Source: Halichoerus grypus (Eukaryota; Chordata; Mammalia; Carnivora; Phocidae). Taken from it: a stretch of 64,000 bases of DNA. The notes beneath the pieces were generated by a model that searched no databases, had not been told where the DNA came from, and saw only the letters and a list, made by a program, of their open reading frames with translations. Each line of letters opens with the position of its first letter. Positions within the stretch are counted from its first letter, which is position 1. The translations under genes were made by a program, and so were the position numbers. Below, in pieces: positions 10,201 through 22,200 of the stretch. The stretch covers positions 83,182,414-83,246,413 of the forward strand of contig NC_135715.1 in the NCBI RefSeq assembly GCF_964656455.1, given 5' to 3'.

Positions 10201-13184
10201 TCCTTTCTTTTTTCTTTTTTTTGTCTGGCCAGTGGTTTATCAGTCTTATTAATTCTTTCAAAGAACCTGCTTTTAGTTTCGTTGGTCTGATCTACTCTGT
10301 TTCTGGTTTCTAATTCATTGATCTCTGCTCCAGTCTTCCTTATTTCTTTTCTAATGCGTGGCTTAGGCATCGTTTGTTCCCTTTTCTCTAGTTCTTTAAG
10401 GTGTAAAGTTGGTGAATTCTGGATTTTTCTATTTTTTTGAGTGAGGCTTGGCTGGCTATGTATTTCCCCCTTAGGACTGCCTTGGCAGTATCCCATAGGT
10501 TTTGGATGGATACGTTTTCATTCTCATTGGTTTCCATGAATTGTTTAAGTTCTTCTTTGATTTCCTGGTTGACCCAAACATTCTTGAGCAGACTGGTCTT
10601 TAGCTTCCAAGTGTTTGAATTTCTGCCAAATATTTTCTTGTGATTGAGTTCCAGTTTTAGAGCATTGTGGTCTGAGAATATGCAGGGAATAATCTCAGTC
10701 TTTTGGTATTTGTTGAGACTTGATTTGTGACCCAGTATGTCGTCTGTTCTGGAGAAAGTTCCATGTGCACTTGAGAAGAATGAGTATTCTGTTGTTTTAG
10801 GGTGGAATGTTCTGTATATATCTATGAGGTCCATCTGGTCCAGTGTGTCATTCAAAGCTCTTGTTATTTTTGTTGATTTTCTGCTTAGAGGATCTGTCTG
10901 TTGCTGAAACTGCAGTATTGAGGTCTCCTACAATTAACGTATTGTTATCAATATGACTCTTGATTTTGGTTAACAGTTGGCTTATGTAGATGGCTGCTCC
11001 CATGTTGGGGGCGTAGATATTTACAATTGTTAGATCTTCTTGTTGGATAGACCCTTTAAGAATGATATAGTGTCCTTCTGTGTATTTAACTGCAGTCTTT
11101 ATTTTAAAATCTAATTTGTTTGGTATAAGAATTGCTACCCCAGCTTTCTTCTGAGGTCTGTTGGCATGGAAGATGGATCTCCATCCCTTCACTTTCAGTC
11201 TGGATGCATCTTTAGGTTCAAAATGAGTCTCTTGTAGACAGCATATGGATGGGTCCTGTCTTTTTATCCAATCTGCAACCCTTTGCCATTTTATGGGAAC
11301 ATTTAGTCCATTCACATTGAGAGTGATTATTGAAAGATATGAATTTATGTCGTCATGTTGCCTGTGAAGACCTTGTCTCTCTAGATTGTCTCTGTAAATT
11401 TCTGTATCCCTCTTGAGGTCTTTCTCCTTTTATTGAACTCTCCCTTAATATTTCTTGCAGGGCCGGTTTAGTGGTCTCATATTCTTTCAGTTTCTGCCGG
11501 TCTTGGAAGCTCTGCATCTCTCCATCCATTCTAAATGACAGCCTTGCCGGATAAAGTATTCTTGGCTATATGTTCTTCTCATATAGTACCCTGAATATGT
11601 CTTGCAAGGCCTTTCTGGCTTGCCAGGTCTCTATGGATAAGTCTGACGTTATTCTGATGTTCCTCCTTCTGTACGTAAGAAATTTCTTCTCCCTAACTGC
11701 CCTTAAGGTGGTTTCCTTGGTTCTGAGATTTGCGAGTTTTACTATTACATGCCGGGGTGTTGGCCTGTTTTTCTTGATCTTGGGAGTTTCCTCTCTGCCT
11801 GTAGGACACGAATGTTTGTTTCATTCTCCGATTAGGGAAGTTCTCAGCTATGAAATGCTCAAATATATCTTCTAGTCCTCTCTCTCCACCCCCTCAGGGA
11901 TTCCAATAACTCTGACATTGGAACGCTTCATGGTGTCCCTTATTTCTGATTCTATTTTCATGGCTTCTGAGTTGTTTTTCCCTGACCTTCTCTTTTCCCT
12001 TTTTATTTATTAAATGGACTTCCAGGTCAGTAATTCATTCTTCTGCCTCTCTTACCCTAGTTGTTAGATTATCTAGCTTAGATTGGATCTCATTGATAGA
12101 ATTTTTAATTTCTGCCAATTCAGCTTTCATTTCTGCGCTTAGAGACTCTACGTTGCCATTAATCAATTTCTCCATTCTAGCTATTGTGTTCATAACTGTT
12201 ACCCTGAAGTCCATTTCTGACATCTTGGTTATATCTGTATCCGTTTGTAAATCTGTGGCAGAAGTCACAGTCTGAGTCTTTCGTATTTTGGGGGTTCCTC
12301 CTCCTAGTCATTCTGTTGATGGGTGGTTGAGGGAATGTATAGAGTCCAAATTATTGACCAGAATCCAAGCAAGATGCACCTGTTTTCTTGGGACCTTAGG
12401 GTTGCTGGCCTCTTGTTTTCCCATCCTGTCTTCTGGGGGAGAGGCCTGCCACACTGTACTCAGGCAACCCTGTTCGGGCAGAGTTGCCCTGCCCCCTGTG
12501 GCCAGGTATGGGCTCAGTGGAAACCGGTTTTTTGGGGCTTTTGTTCTCTGGCAGCTTTCCCTGGAGGCTTTCTGCATCTCTTCCAAGAGAGCAGAAGAGA
12601 CTGTTTCCAACCCTCTGCCTCGTAGCAGAGAGATCTCTGTTTGTTCTTCAGTGAGCTCTCCAGGCCACACTATCTCTGTTTCTGTCTGTGCTGCTATAAA
12701 CTGCAGCGTCCTGGGTTGTGCTCCCCTCAGCAGCGCTCCCAATCCTTGCCTCCAGGTCGGGGCACGTCTCTGCCTTTGTGCTTCTAAAACCACCAGCCTC
12801 CCCCAGTTTGCAGGCTCAGCCTGCCGCTCCAGGTTTCCCTCCGTGGGGCTGCCCTAAAGTCCTTTCCCCGTCACTACTCGTCTGGGAGCCTGTGCCTGGT
12901 CCCCAGTGCGGGAGGCTTTCGCTCACTGGCGGTGTAGGATCCCCACGGCCAGGCTCCCTCCCCCTTCCGTTTATTCTCCGATATCTGTCCGTGGAATCAT
13001 GGCTCCCCGCTTGGTACCTCGAAACGAACCGCCTGCGATATTCTGTTTGTAGAGGTCCAGATCTATCTTCTTACATCTCAGGCTGATTTTGTGTGTGTTC
13101 AGAGTGGTCTGGTAGATACCCAGCTCAATTCCAGGGACAGGTTGGAATAGGGTCCCCTACTCCTCCGGTATCTTTCCCCCCTCC
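7260..13184 (-). mobile_element. Nested full-length-like L1 of a different subfamily
   Basis: A 5.9-kb minus L1 inserted in the outer L1 with a 17-bp target duplication, one mismatch: aggtctatgttactttt at 7243-7259 and aggtttatgttactttt at 13185-13201. The 3' tail is T5G-repeat-like (7257-7284). ORF2 remnants span about 7553-11315 in several frames (RT segment near 9270-9840, endonuclease segment with GDLN in place of the usual GDFN near 10850-11315). ORF1 remnants are at about 11450-12270. A short GC-rich 5'UTR (12290-13184) unlike that of the other L1s points to another subfamily. Confidence 0.87.
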
Positions 13185-14608
13185 AGGTTTATGTTACTTT
13201 TAGACTGTTTCTTTGCTTAGAGGACCCCTTTTAATATTTCTTGTGGGGCTGGTTTGGTGTTCGCAAATTCTTTTAGTTTTTGTTTGTCTTGGAAGCTTTT
13301 TATCTTTCATTCTATTTTCAATGGTAGCCTAGCTGGATATAGCATTCTTGCTTGCTTGTTTTTCTCATTTAGTGCTCTGTATATCATGCCAGTCCTTTCT
13401 TTGCCTGCCAAGTCTGTGGATAAGTCTGCTGCCAATCTAATGTTTCTAATGTTGTAGGTTACAGACTTCTTGTCCCGAGTTGCTTTTAGAATTTTCTCTG
13501 TGTCTCTGAGACTTGTAAGTTTTACTATTAGATATTGGGGTGTTGACCTATTTTTATTGAGTTTGGGGGGGTTCTCTGTGCCTCCTCGATTTTGATGCCT
13601 GTTTCCTTCCCCACATTATGGAAGTTCTGCAGTATAATTTGCTCCAGTATACCTTCTGCCCCCTTTCTCTTCTTCTTCTTCTGGGATTCCAGTTATTCTA
13701 ATATTGTTTCATCTTATGGTATCACTTATCTGTTGATTTCTCCCCTGGTGATCCAGTAGTTGTTTCTCTCTCTCTCTCTCAGCTTCTTTATTCTCCATCA
13801 TTTGGTCTTTCATATCCCTAATTCCCTCTTCTTCACTTATCCTATCAGTTAGAGCTTCCATTTTTGATTGCACCTCATTAATAGCCTATTTGATTTCGAC
13901 TTGATTAGATTTTAGTTCTTTTATTTCTCCAGAAAGGGATTCTCTAGTGTTTTCTATGCTTTTTTCAAGTGCAGCTAGTATCTTTATAATCGTCATTCTG
14001 AACTCTAGTTTCGACATGTTACTAATGTCAGTATTGATTAGGTCCCTGGCAGTCAGTACTGCCTCTTTTTCTTTTTTTTTGAGGTGAGTTTTTCTGTCTT
14101 GTCACTTTGTCTAGAGAATAGATAAGTGAGAGAACAAATTGGCAGAAGTGTAACAACGACCCCAGAAACATATACACTAAATAAATCAGAAGAGACCCAA
14201 AAACCGGGGCGGGGGGCGGGGGGCGGCGGGGAAGAAAGGAAAAAAAAAATATGATCAGGCTGGTGACTAGAACAGAGCCACACACTAGATTTTGTGTGTA
14301 TTTTGTCTTGTTAGAAGAAACTGCCTCCCAAAAATTTAAAGAAAGAAAAACTCATGTATATATACAAAAATAAGGGTAAATATGACGAAGGGGTAGAATA
14401 TGAATGTAAAGATGAAAATCAAAAAAGATTTTAAAAACGGAATTGATAAGTTGGTTGAGAAAATATAGAAAAAAAATTAAAAAAAAGAAAAAAGGAGAGA
14501 ATGTGATCAGGCAGGAGACTAGAACCAAGCCATATACTAGATTTAGGGTATATTTTGGTCTTTTGGAAGAAACTCTATCCCAAAATTTTGAAGAAAGAAA
14601 AATGTGTA

Positions 14609-14655
14609 TATGTATATATGTATATATATATATATATATACATATATACACACAT
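14609..14655. repeat. (TA)n/(TG)n microsatellite
   Basis: Alternating tatata/tgtata run inside the A-rich part of the outer L1 5'UTR. Confidence 0.85.
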
Positions 14656-15814
14656 GCACAAAATAAGGTTAAATACAATGAAGGGATAGAATATGACTAA
14701 AAATGCAAATTAAAGAAGATTTTAAAAAGAATTGGTAATGTAAGATGTTGGTTGAAAAAGGAAAGAAGAAAAATTCAAAAATGAATAGAAAAGAAAAAAG
14801 AAAATTTTAAAAATTAACTTTGAAAGACTAAAGAATCATGGGAAAAAAGCCATGAATTCTATGTGTAGTATTCCCTTAGTGCTTGGAGTTTTGCAGTTCT
14901 CATTGATCGGTAAACTTGGTTTTGGCGGGATGTTCTTGCTGATCTTCTAGGGGAGGGGCCTGTTGCAGTGGTTCTTAAATATCTTTGCCGGAGGCGGAAT
15001 TGCCCCTCCCTTGCCTGGTCGGGGCTAAGTAATCTCGGGTTTGCTCTTGGGAGCTTTTGTTCCCTGAAAGCTTTCTTTACAGCCTTGGAGGACAGAGTGA
15101 AAATGGAAGCCTCCCAGTCTCCGCTCTGGAGGAGCCAAGGACTCAGGCGACTCTTCATTGAGCCCCCAGAGAAAAGCAGTCAATCCCTCCCATCTCCCCG
15201 GTTTCCGGCTGCAGTCCGTGCTCACCTGGCCTGTGACCGAGGGTTTCTATCTCTGCCACCGGACCCCATGTGGAGTCTCCAAACCCAGCAGATCCCTGCG
15301 GTGCGCTCCCGCGCTGCTTCTCCTGGGGCAGGAAGGGGAGTCTCCCTGATTCTGCAGCTGGCTTCCTTGCTCTGATACCTGGGAGCTCTGCCACTCTCCG
15401 GCTCCCCTGGTCTTTCTGTGACCCCGAGGGCCTGAGACCACGCTGTCCCAGCGAGGTTCCCACCCCCTGCTTAGCCACCGGAGCGAAGTCCCTCAGCGGA
15501 GCCGACTTCTAAAAGTTTTGATTTTGTGCTCCGCAGCTGTATCACTTGCCCATAGCAGCTGATGGAGGCCCCCTCCCCTGGCCGTCTATCTTCCTGAATA
15601 TTGCCTTCTTCGCACGTCCTGCCTTCCAGAAAGTGGTCCCTTTTCTGTTCATAGAATTGTTGCTATTCTTTTCTTTGATCTCCTGTCAAGTTTGAGGTGT
15701 TCAGAATGGTTTCATAACTATCTAGCTGAATTCCTGGGACCAGATGAAATTTAGGTCTCTTACTCCTCTGCCATCTTGCTCCTCCCCACCCGTCTTTTTA
15801 ATTTATAAGTTTAA

Positions 15815-15945
15815 CCAATTGCTTTCCTACAGTGTAAGCTACATGAAAACAGGGACTTTAGCTTGGTCACTGCTGTGTCCTTAGTGCCTACTACAAGGTT
15901 GGGCACATATTAGCACTCAATATTTGTTGGATGAAGATATGATGG
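15815..15945 (+). repeat. L2-like 3' end
   Basis: Matches the L2 3' pattern by eye: gtaagctacatgaaaacaggga, then tcactgctgtgtcc, agtgcctactacaagg and tcaatatttgttggatgaa. Confidence 0.65.
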
Positions 15946-16567
15946 TATCTGTTTGGAAGTAAATGATGGTTTTTGGCTGCATGGTTTTTTTGTTTTTGTT
16001 TTTCCTTTTTTTTTCCTGCGAGTTTAGCAAACCAGTTCAACCCAGTTTAAATAATAAACTGTCATTTTGCCTAACAGAGAGCTTTGGATTAGAGTGGGTT
16101 TAGTCAGCGGCACTTGGGCTAGTCCCCTCTAGTCAGCAGTGAGCAGCATGCATGTCCAGTGGGATAAATGGGAGAGACTGCATTTCTGTTTCTAGTTTAC
16201 CTGAGTGTGTGGGAGAAAAATGGGGAAAGATGAAAAACTTACTAACTTTCTTAGAGAGGACAGACAGCATGAGTTGGCAGAAATCACAAGGACATTAAGA
16301 ACTTTGAGTATGAGATTTTGGAGATGCTGGAGTATAGGATGAACCAAGCTTGTGTAGCTCTTTTTGTAAAGGTTTGGAGAATGGTGAGAATTTAGTCATA
16401 CTTAGACATGGGAAAAATTAAAGGTTGGAGGGGCTCATTTGTTCTTTTCAGGTGCCCACTTGGGCTTTTCCTCCTTTTTGCTAACCATCCAACTGTTAAA
16501 GAGAGTACCTAAAAATGCTAAAGTAGAAAACAAAAATGGTTCCCATAAAATCTCCAAGTAAGATCTA
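15946..16567. other. Unassigned sequence upstream of SINE cluster
   Basis: No coding frame, RNA gene or repeat recognised. Confidence 0.4.
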
Positions 16568-16759
16568 TTTTTTTTAAAGATTTTATTTACCTATCTGAGA
16601 GACACAGAGAGCACAAGAAGGGGGAGGGGCAGAGTCAAAGGGAGAGGGACAACCAGACGTCCCACTGAGTGGGGAGCCTGACTTGGGCCTTGATTCCAGG
16701 ACCCCAAAATCACCTCAGCCGAAGTCAGATGCTTAACTGACTGAGCCACCCAGGTGCCC
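16568..16759 (-). mobile_element. SINEC, minus
   Basis: Poly(T), aaagattttattta, body, and ctgagccacccaggtgccc end. Diverged copy. Confidence 0.92.
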
Positions 16760-16760
16760 T

Positions 16761-16903
16761 TATTTTTTTTTTAATTAAAAAAAAAAGTAATCTCTATGCC
16801 CCCCCTCAAAAAAACATAATCTCTGTTTCCAACATGGGGCTCAAACTCACAACCCTGAGGTCAAGTATTACATGTTTTACCAACTGAGGCAGCCAGGGGC
16901 CCC
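16761..16903 (-). mobile_element. Short, old SINEC-like element, minus
   Basis: T-rich tail, then aagtaatctctatgcc, aacatggggctcaaactcac, ccctgaggtcaa and an end agccaggggcccc. It is a shorter, more diverged SINE variant lying directly next to the preceding copy. Confidence 0.75.
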
Positions 16904-17000
16904 TAAAATCTGTTGATTAAAGAAAAAATATAATACATGCAAGTTGTTAAAAATTTTAAGTATTAATAGAAAGAAAGGTATAATAGGACTGAATAGGCAC

Positions 17001-17217
17001 TTTTTTTTGGAAAGATTTATTTATTTTAGAGAGCATTCTTGTGTGTGAAGGGTGGGTGGTGGGGCCGAGAGAGAGGGAGAGAGAGTATCAAGCAGACAAG
17101 CAGACTCCTCACTGAGTGTGGAGTCTGATGCGGGGCTCCATCTCACAACCCTGAGCTCACTCCCTGAGCCGAAACCAAGGGTTGGATGCTCAACTGACCG
17201 TGCCACCCAGGCGCCCC
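17001..17217 (-). mobile_element. SINEC, minus
   Basis: aaagatttatttattttagagag body with ccacccaggcgcccc end; flanks taggcactt / tagtcactt suggest a diverged target duplication. Confidence 0.9.
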
Positions 17218-18439
17218 TAGTCACTTTCTTTTCTGATACATACACAGCATTGCCTTCTTTCTCTCCTCAAAGGTACATGTGGTTAAGAGTTTCTGTGATT
17301 CCTTCCCCAAAACAATTGTGCAGGTATCAGCACACACTGTTCTACCTCCTTTTTCATATCTGCATAATGATCTGTCATGTGTGGAGGTACCCTTTGAGCC
17401 ATCTTCTGATGTGGATCACTTTGGTTGGAGCTAGTGTTTTGCAGTATAAGCAACATTGCCATGAATATACAGATTTGTTGGTAGACCTCTGCACATGTAT
17501 CAATGAGGTATAATCCTAGTAATGGTGAAATCTCTGGGTCAGAGTTTATGAACATTTAAAATTTTGATAGATGTCAAATCCTTCTCCCAGAAGTTTGCAA
17601 CAGTTTTCATTCCTGCCATCATGCTTACTCCTTTCTGGGTATCATAGTTTTTTTTCATTTGTGCCCATTTGATAGGTAATATTGTTAACTTGTGTTTTGA
17701 ATTTTGTGTGTTGAATTGAGAGAGAAATTGAATATCTTAACAAATTTATTGCCTATTAATGTTTGTTTTCTTGTGAACTGCCAGATGATTGTCATTTCTG
17801 TTATATGTGAGCTTTGTACTTGAAGGAAATTAGCTCATTGTTGCCATATAGTTGTAAATGTTTTTCTTAATATTTTGTCTTTTTGACTTTTCTTGCCACT
17901 CAGATTTTTATTTTTATGGAGTTAAATTTATCACATTCTTTCTTGACTTCAGTATTCTGCTCTGACCGGCCACTTGGCCTGTTGACACCAGTGCACATAT
18001 GACTGGGCTGTGTGAATGCTACTGGGCACACCAGGTATAAAGCTGAGGCAGTGGACCCCAGAGCCCCAGGACGCTGGTCATATTAGGAGAAGCCACAAAT
18101 CCTTGACAGAGCTAAATCTTAGTGTTCCTGGGATGCTTTATGTCTGTTGAGTGGTGTTAGATTTAGTAAGGTGGGCAGAGTGTTGAGCCCAAAGCCTAGA
18201 GTGGGAGGTGGGGGGAGGTGGGGGGAGGGGTTGTGTTGGCCCTACTGAGGAGGTATTAGGTAAATGCCAGATGGCCAGTGAGGTAAAATGGCTTTGTTGC
18301 CTTCCTCAGCTGACACAGAGATCAGGATGGAGAGTTAGACCAGATGGCTGTGATTTTTGTGATGTAAGAACTATGTGAACTAAAATCTTTGGAATTTCCT
18401 GAGATAGAGGTGCTAAGAGTATCTTGTTATTCATAATGA
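17218..18439. other. Unassigned intronic or upstream sequence
   Basis: AT-rich left part (17218-17940) resembling old L1-type 3' sequence, then 18000-18440 with no recognised family. No CpG island or promoter for PLEKHB2 is visible. Confidence 0.35.
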
Positions 18440-19120
18440 GCCCCTTTCAACCATATCTGTTTATGCTGATGAGGTGATCTTGTTGGGCCCCTAGATAACT
18501 TTAGGATGGGGCTGATTGCCAGGGAAATCAGCCTTGTGATTAGAAGGTTAGAACTTTCAGCCCCATCCCTGGACCTGAAGGGATGGGGAGAGGCTGGGGA
18601 TTAAGTTCAGTCACCAGTGGTCAGTAATGTAATCAATCACACCTACCTAATGTCACTTTCTTAAAACCCCTAAAGCCAGGGTTTTAAGAGCTTCTGGGTT
18701 AATGATCACGTAGAGGTGCTGGGAGGGGGCGGTGTGCCTAGAGAAGGCATGAAAGACTTACGTTGCTCTGTGCATCTCTTCCATCTGGCTTTTCCTGAGT
18801 TGTATGCTTTATAAGAAATAGGACATGGTAAGTAAAATGCTTTCTTGAGTTCTGTGAGCCATTCTGGCAAAATTATCAAATTTGAGGAGAGGTTGTGGGA
18901 ACCCCCAATTTGTAGGTCAGAAAGATTGGAGGCTCAGAACTTGTTTTCTGAAGTGGGAGCACTCTTGTGGAACTGAACCCTTAACTGATGCTCATTCCAG
19001 GTCAGAATCGAGTTGAATCAGTAGACATCTAGTTGTTGTCCTGAGATTTGGAGAATTCGTTGTTAATGTGGAAAGACCCCACATGTTTGGTGTCAGAACT
19101 GTTGTGAGTGAAAAACAGCT
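18440..19120 (+). repeat. Old LTR-like mammalian repeat next to the first coding exon
   Basis: Phrases such as gagcttctgggttaatgatcacg, tctcttccatctggcttttcctgag, agtaaaatgctttcttgagttctgtgagcc and aagaccccacatgtttggtgtcag follow an ancient dispersed LTR-like consensus that I recognise but cannot name with certainty. It ends about 58 bp before the exon at 19178. Confidence 0.5.
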
Positions 19121-19177
19121 TGTGTGGGCCATTCTCTTTTCAGGGTATAACTTTGAACCTGGCTGTTTCTTTTACAG

Positions 19178-19222
19178 GTGGAAAAATGGCGTTTGTGAAG
19201 AGTGGATGGTTGCTGCGACAGA
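19178..19222 (+). CDS. PLEKHB2: PLEKHB2 first coding exon (residues 1-13 start)
   Basis: The acceptor tttcttttacag ends at 19177. Eight bases of 5'UTR (gtggaaaa) precede ATG at 19186-19188, which sits in gaaaaATGG with a purine at -3 and G at +4. The exon encodes residues 1-12 and the first base of Ser13, then donor gtaagt at 19223. It gives the first strand of the PH domain, including Arg11. Because an acceptor lies just upstream of the ATG, at least one non-coding exon must exist further 5'. Confidence 0.96.
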
Positions 19223-22200
19223 GTAAGTACAGAACATGAGCCTGTTGGACTGGGTTTAGTGTTGCCTTAGGGTACATGTTTATTTCTATTGCTGAAACAG
19301 ATCACATTTAAAAATAAATGTCAAAGTCTTATTAATGTGCTTGCTCTGGATTTCCTCTGGGAAATTTTTAGAGCTCTGTGAACTGTGTTTCTGCTCACCA
19401 GAGTTCCTTCTTGGTTGCTATTTCCCTGGCAGTCAGCCCTATCCTAAAGTTATCTAGGGGCCCATGTACTCGTGGCTGACCTGAGTCCCTGCTTGAATCT
19501 AACCAAGCTGAACTCTGATATATTAGCATGGAGGTACTGCTGTCTTTGTGGGAAATACCTGTTTTATTTGGGGATTGAATAGTGACTAAGATTCTAAAAT
19601 ACTGGAGACTTTATAGAGATGAAGATTTGACTTGAAGGAATGAGTTTATCTAAAACTAGTCTTTTGGATCTTCAAAAGGACTCTGCAGAAGAGAATCAGT
19701 TTTTTTTTTTTTTTTAAGATTTTATTTATTTGAGAGAGGCAGAGAGAGAGAGTGTGTGAGCATGAGAGAGAGAGAGAGAATGCATGAGCAGTGGGGATGG
19801 GCATAGGGAGAGGGAGAAACAGACTCCCTGCTGAGCAGGGAGCCCAATGCAGGACTCAATCCCAGGATCCTGGGATCATGACCTGGGCCAAAGGCAGACG
19901 CTTAACCGACTGAGCCACCCAGGCTCCCAGATTCATGGTGTGTTCTAAAGCAGGAATAACCAACTCTGTTCATTAGAGAAAAAGTAAACAGATTATTCTG
20001 CTGTCCTTCTAGAAAGAGCAGAGTTAAGGGAAAAATGACTACTATATCATTTATGACTCTAGCAAAAAACTGAACTATAGTTTATACTGTTTATTATTCA
20101 GATACAAATTTCTGTTGGGGGGTTATCTTCAGAACTTAGCTAAAATTGAGACTAGCAGTGAAGAATGGACTGCATACCTTAGATGGTTTATAAAAACTAT
20201 TATTTATGAAGGTTGTTTGTGACCTTGTTACATAGATTTTACATATATTATGTACTTACCACAGCAGCTCTGTGAGGTAGGTGGCATTATCCTGGTTTCT
20301 AGTTGAAGAAATTGAGTTTTAGTGATATTAGGTAACTTAACACTGTGGGTGGCAAACCTGTATTCAGATTCAGGACTGTGTCATTTCGGCATTGACACAC
20401 TTTCTACCAGGACACAAGCCTTCAGCTTATTTGTCCTGTCACTAGTTCTACATTCCCAGACCTGGAGCTGAACCAGGTGTCCTTTCAAGGTCTGTGACAG
20501 TTCTATATTCTAAGAATAGATAGAGCAATGTTGCTTTAAAAAGAAAGTCCTGGCATATTGGAGCCTAGCCCCAGTCTTTGTGTAAGTTTCTTTGTTTTGG
20601 GTTTTGTGATCCCATCCTTCCCTAAATTGTCAGGGGATGTGGAGAGCCTTGTTTGGACCTAGAGGATGTACCTTCCTTTCCTGGTCCTATGGATATCCTC
20701 TGGTTTTCTCTTTAGGCTTTGCTGCGTCCTTGTTTGAGGACAAGCTTTCCTTTCTTCACCATGACTCAGTGTAAATGTTCTGTCAACATAAGTGAACAGT
20801 GACCATTTTGACTTTTTGTCCCCTCTCCCAGTCAATGCCTAGCGTGATGACGTACACAAAATAGATGTCTTTTAAATAAGTTGTACAGACTTTTCTAGTG
20901 TCCTGGTCCATGGCAGTCTTGAAGTGTATATTCAGAAGACTTATTCCATTTTCCTTTGCAAAAATCAGAACTATCAATCCTAATAAAATAAGATGAGGTG
21001 ACTTGTATTATATTCACTGGGTAGCAGAGGTACACAGATGGTTACATGTATGCAAAGTGGTCTGGAGGATTGCTTTTATTGCTATTGCCACACAGACCTT
21101 TAGGACTATGGAGGACAGCCTAATTTGGGAATCTGCAGTCAGGGCTTTGGTGGCAGGTGAGATACTTGGGTAGAACTCCCTAATCCGGTCCACCTGTGTG
21201 TCTGGGTGGCTCTTTTTGGTAGTTTCTGTACAGCTCAGGGGCTGCCAATCAAGTGGATGCTGATGTCACTTATTTATCAGTTTGGGACACTGCTGTGGAT
21301 GCCCTTCTTAGCAAGGAGGGTGCCTGATAGTGGTAAAAGAAATTTGGAGGGCTGATATGATGCATATTTAGTTCACACCAGTAATGGCTATGGGAGCATA
21401 AGGAGAGGTACATGGAATGGGATTTGTGCACGATGGCCAAGAAGGGTGGGATCTACAGGAACAAAGGATGTAGTAGGTAGTGTCTGGGTGTGAGGAAGGA
21501 GCAGGGGTGACTGACTTGGCCTTTTAGTTTTCCTTTTTGGCTAATAGGGAAATTTGAGTTTCATAAAGTTAAGTGCCTAGTCCAAGATTACAAATGTTAG
21601 GATGAATTCCCTAAACTGATAGGGACGTATGAGGTAGCAGGACAGATGCACACAGGATGGGAGTCAGTGTCTTGGCTGTGGGTACACCCAGTGTCCGAAC
21701 CTGCTTCTGTGTCTGTCTGAAGCAGGGAGACCCTCCCACACCATGGGCTTTAAGGGAAGGTGAATGTTAGAGAAGAATATATGTGAAAGCTCTTCGAGAA
21801 AAACAAAACAAAACATGTTTTTTTAAAAGAGGAATGTATTATTGTTTTTTGTATATAGAGACTTCACAGTCCAGTGTTCTCTGATCAGTTTAGCAAAGTT
21901 AAATACTCCTGGGAGAGTGTAGATATACTACATGGAAAATTAAATATTATATGTTTTATTAGCTTAAAATGAAGGATTTTGGGTTTTTTTTGGTTTTTAA
22001 AATTTTGAGTATAGTTGACATAATGTTACGTTAGTTTCAGGTGTGTAACTCTTGTTATGCTATGCTCACCACAAGCGTAGCTACCATCTGTTTCCATACA
22101 TCACTGTTACAATATCATTGACTGTATTCTTCATGCAGTGCCTTTTATTCCCATGACTTACTCATTTCATAACTGGAAGCCTCTATCTCCCACTACCCTT

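Larger units (their letters stand above)
6181..15787 (-). mobile_element. Outer L1, internally deleted, hosting a nested L1
   Basis: Minus L1 with target duplication acccgtcttttta at 6168-6180 and 15788-15800. Pieces: possible transduced tail (6181-6291), poly(T) and 3'UTR (6292-6632), a jump straight to the endonuclease region (6633-7259; about 3 kb of ORF2 missing), the inserted L1 (7260-13184), then the linker, ORF1 remnants (13201-14090), A-rich 5'UTR and GC-rich 5' end at 15787 (tgccatcttgctcctcccc). The 5'UTR is of the same type as in the young copies at 1-4492 and 35595-42694. No intact ORF. Confidence 0.85.

Noticed and set aside
12288..12857. A 189-codon open frame on the plus strand
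   Set aside because: It lies antisense within the GC-rich 5'UTR of the nested L1, has no family resemblance, and is explained by composition.
13764..13784. CT repeat as a regulatory element
   Set aside because: Short simple repeat within L1 ORF1/linker sequence; no independent evidence of function.
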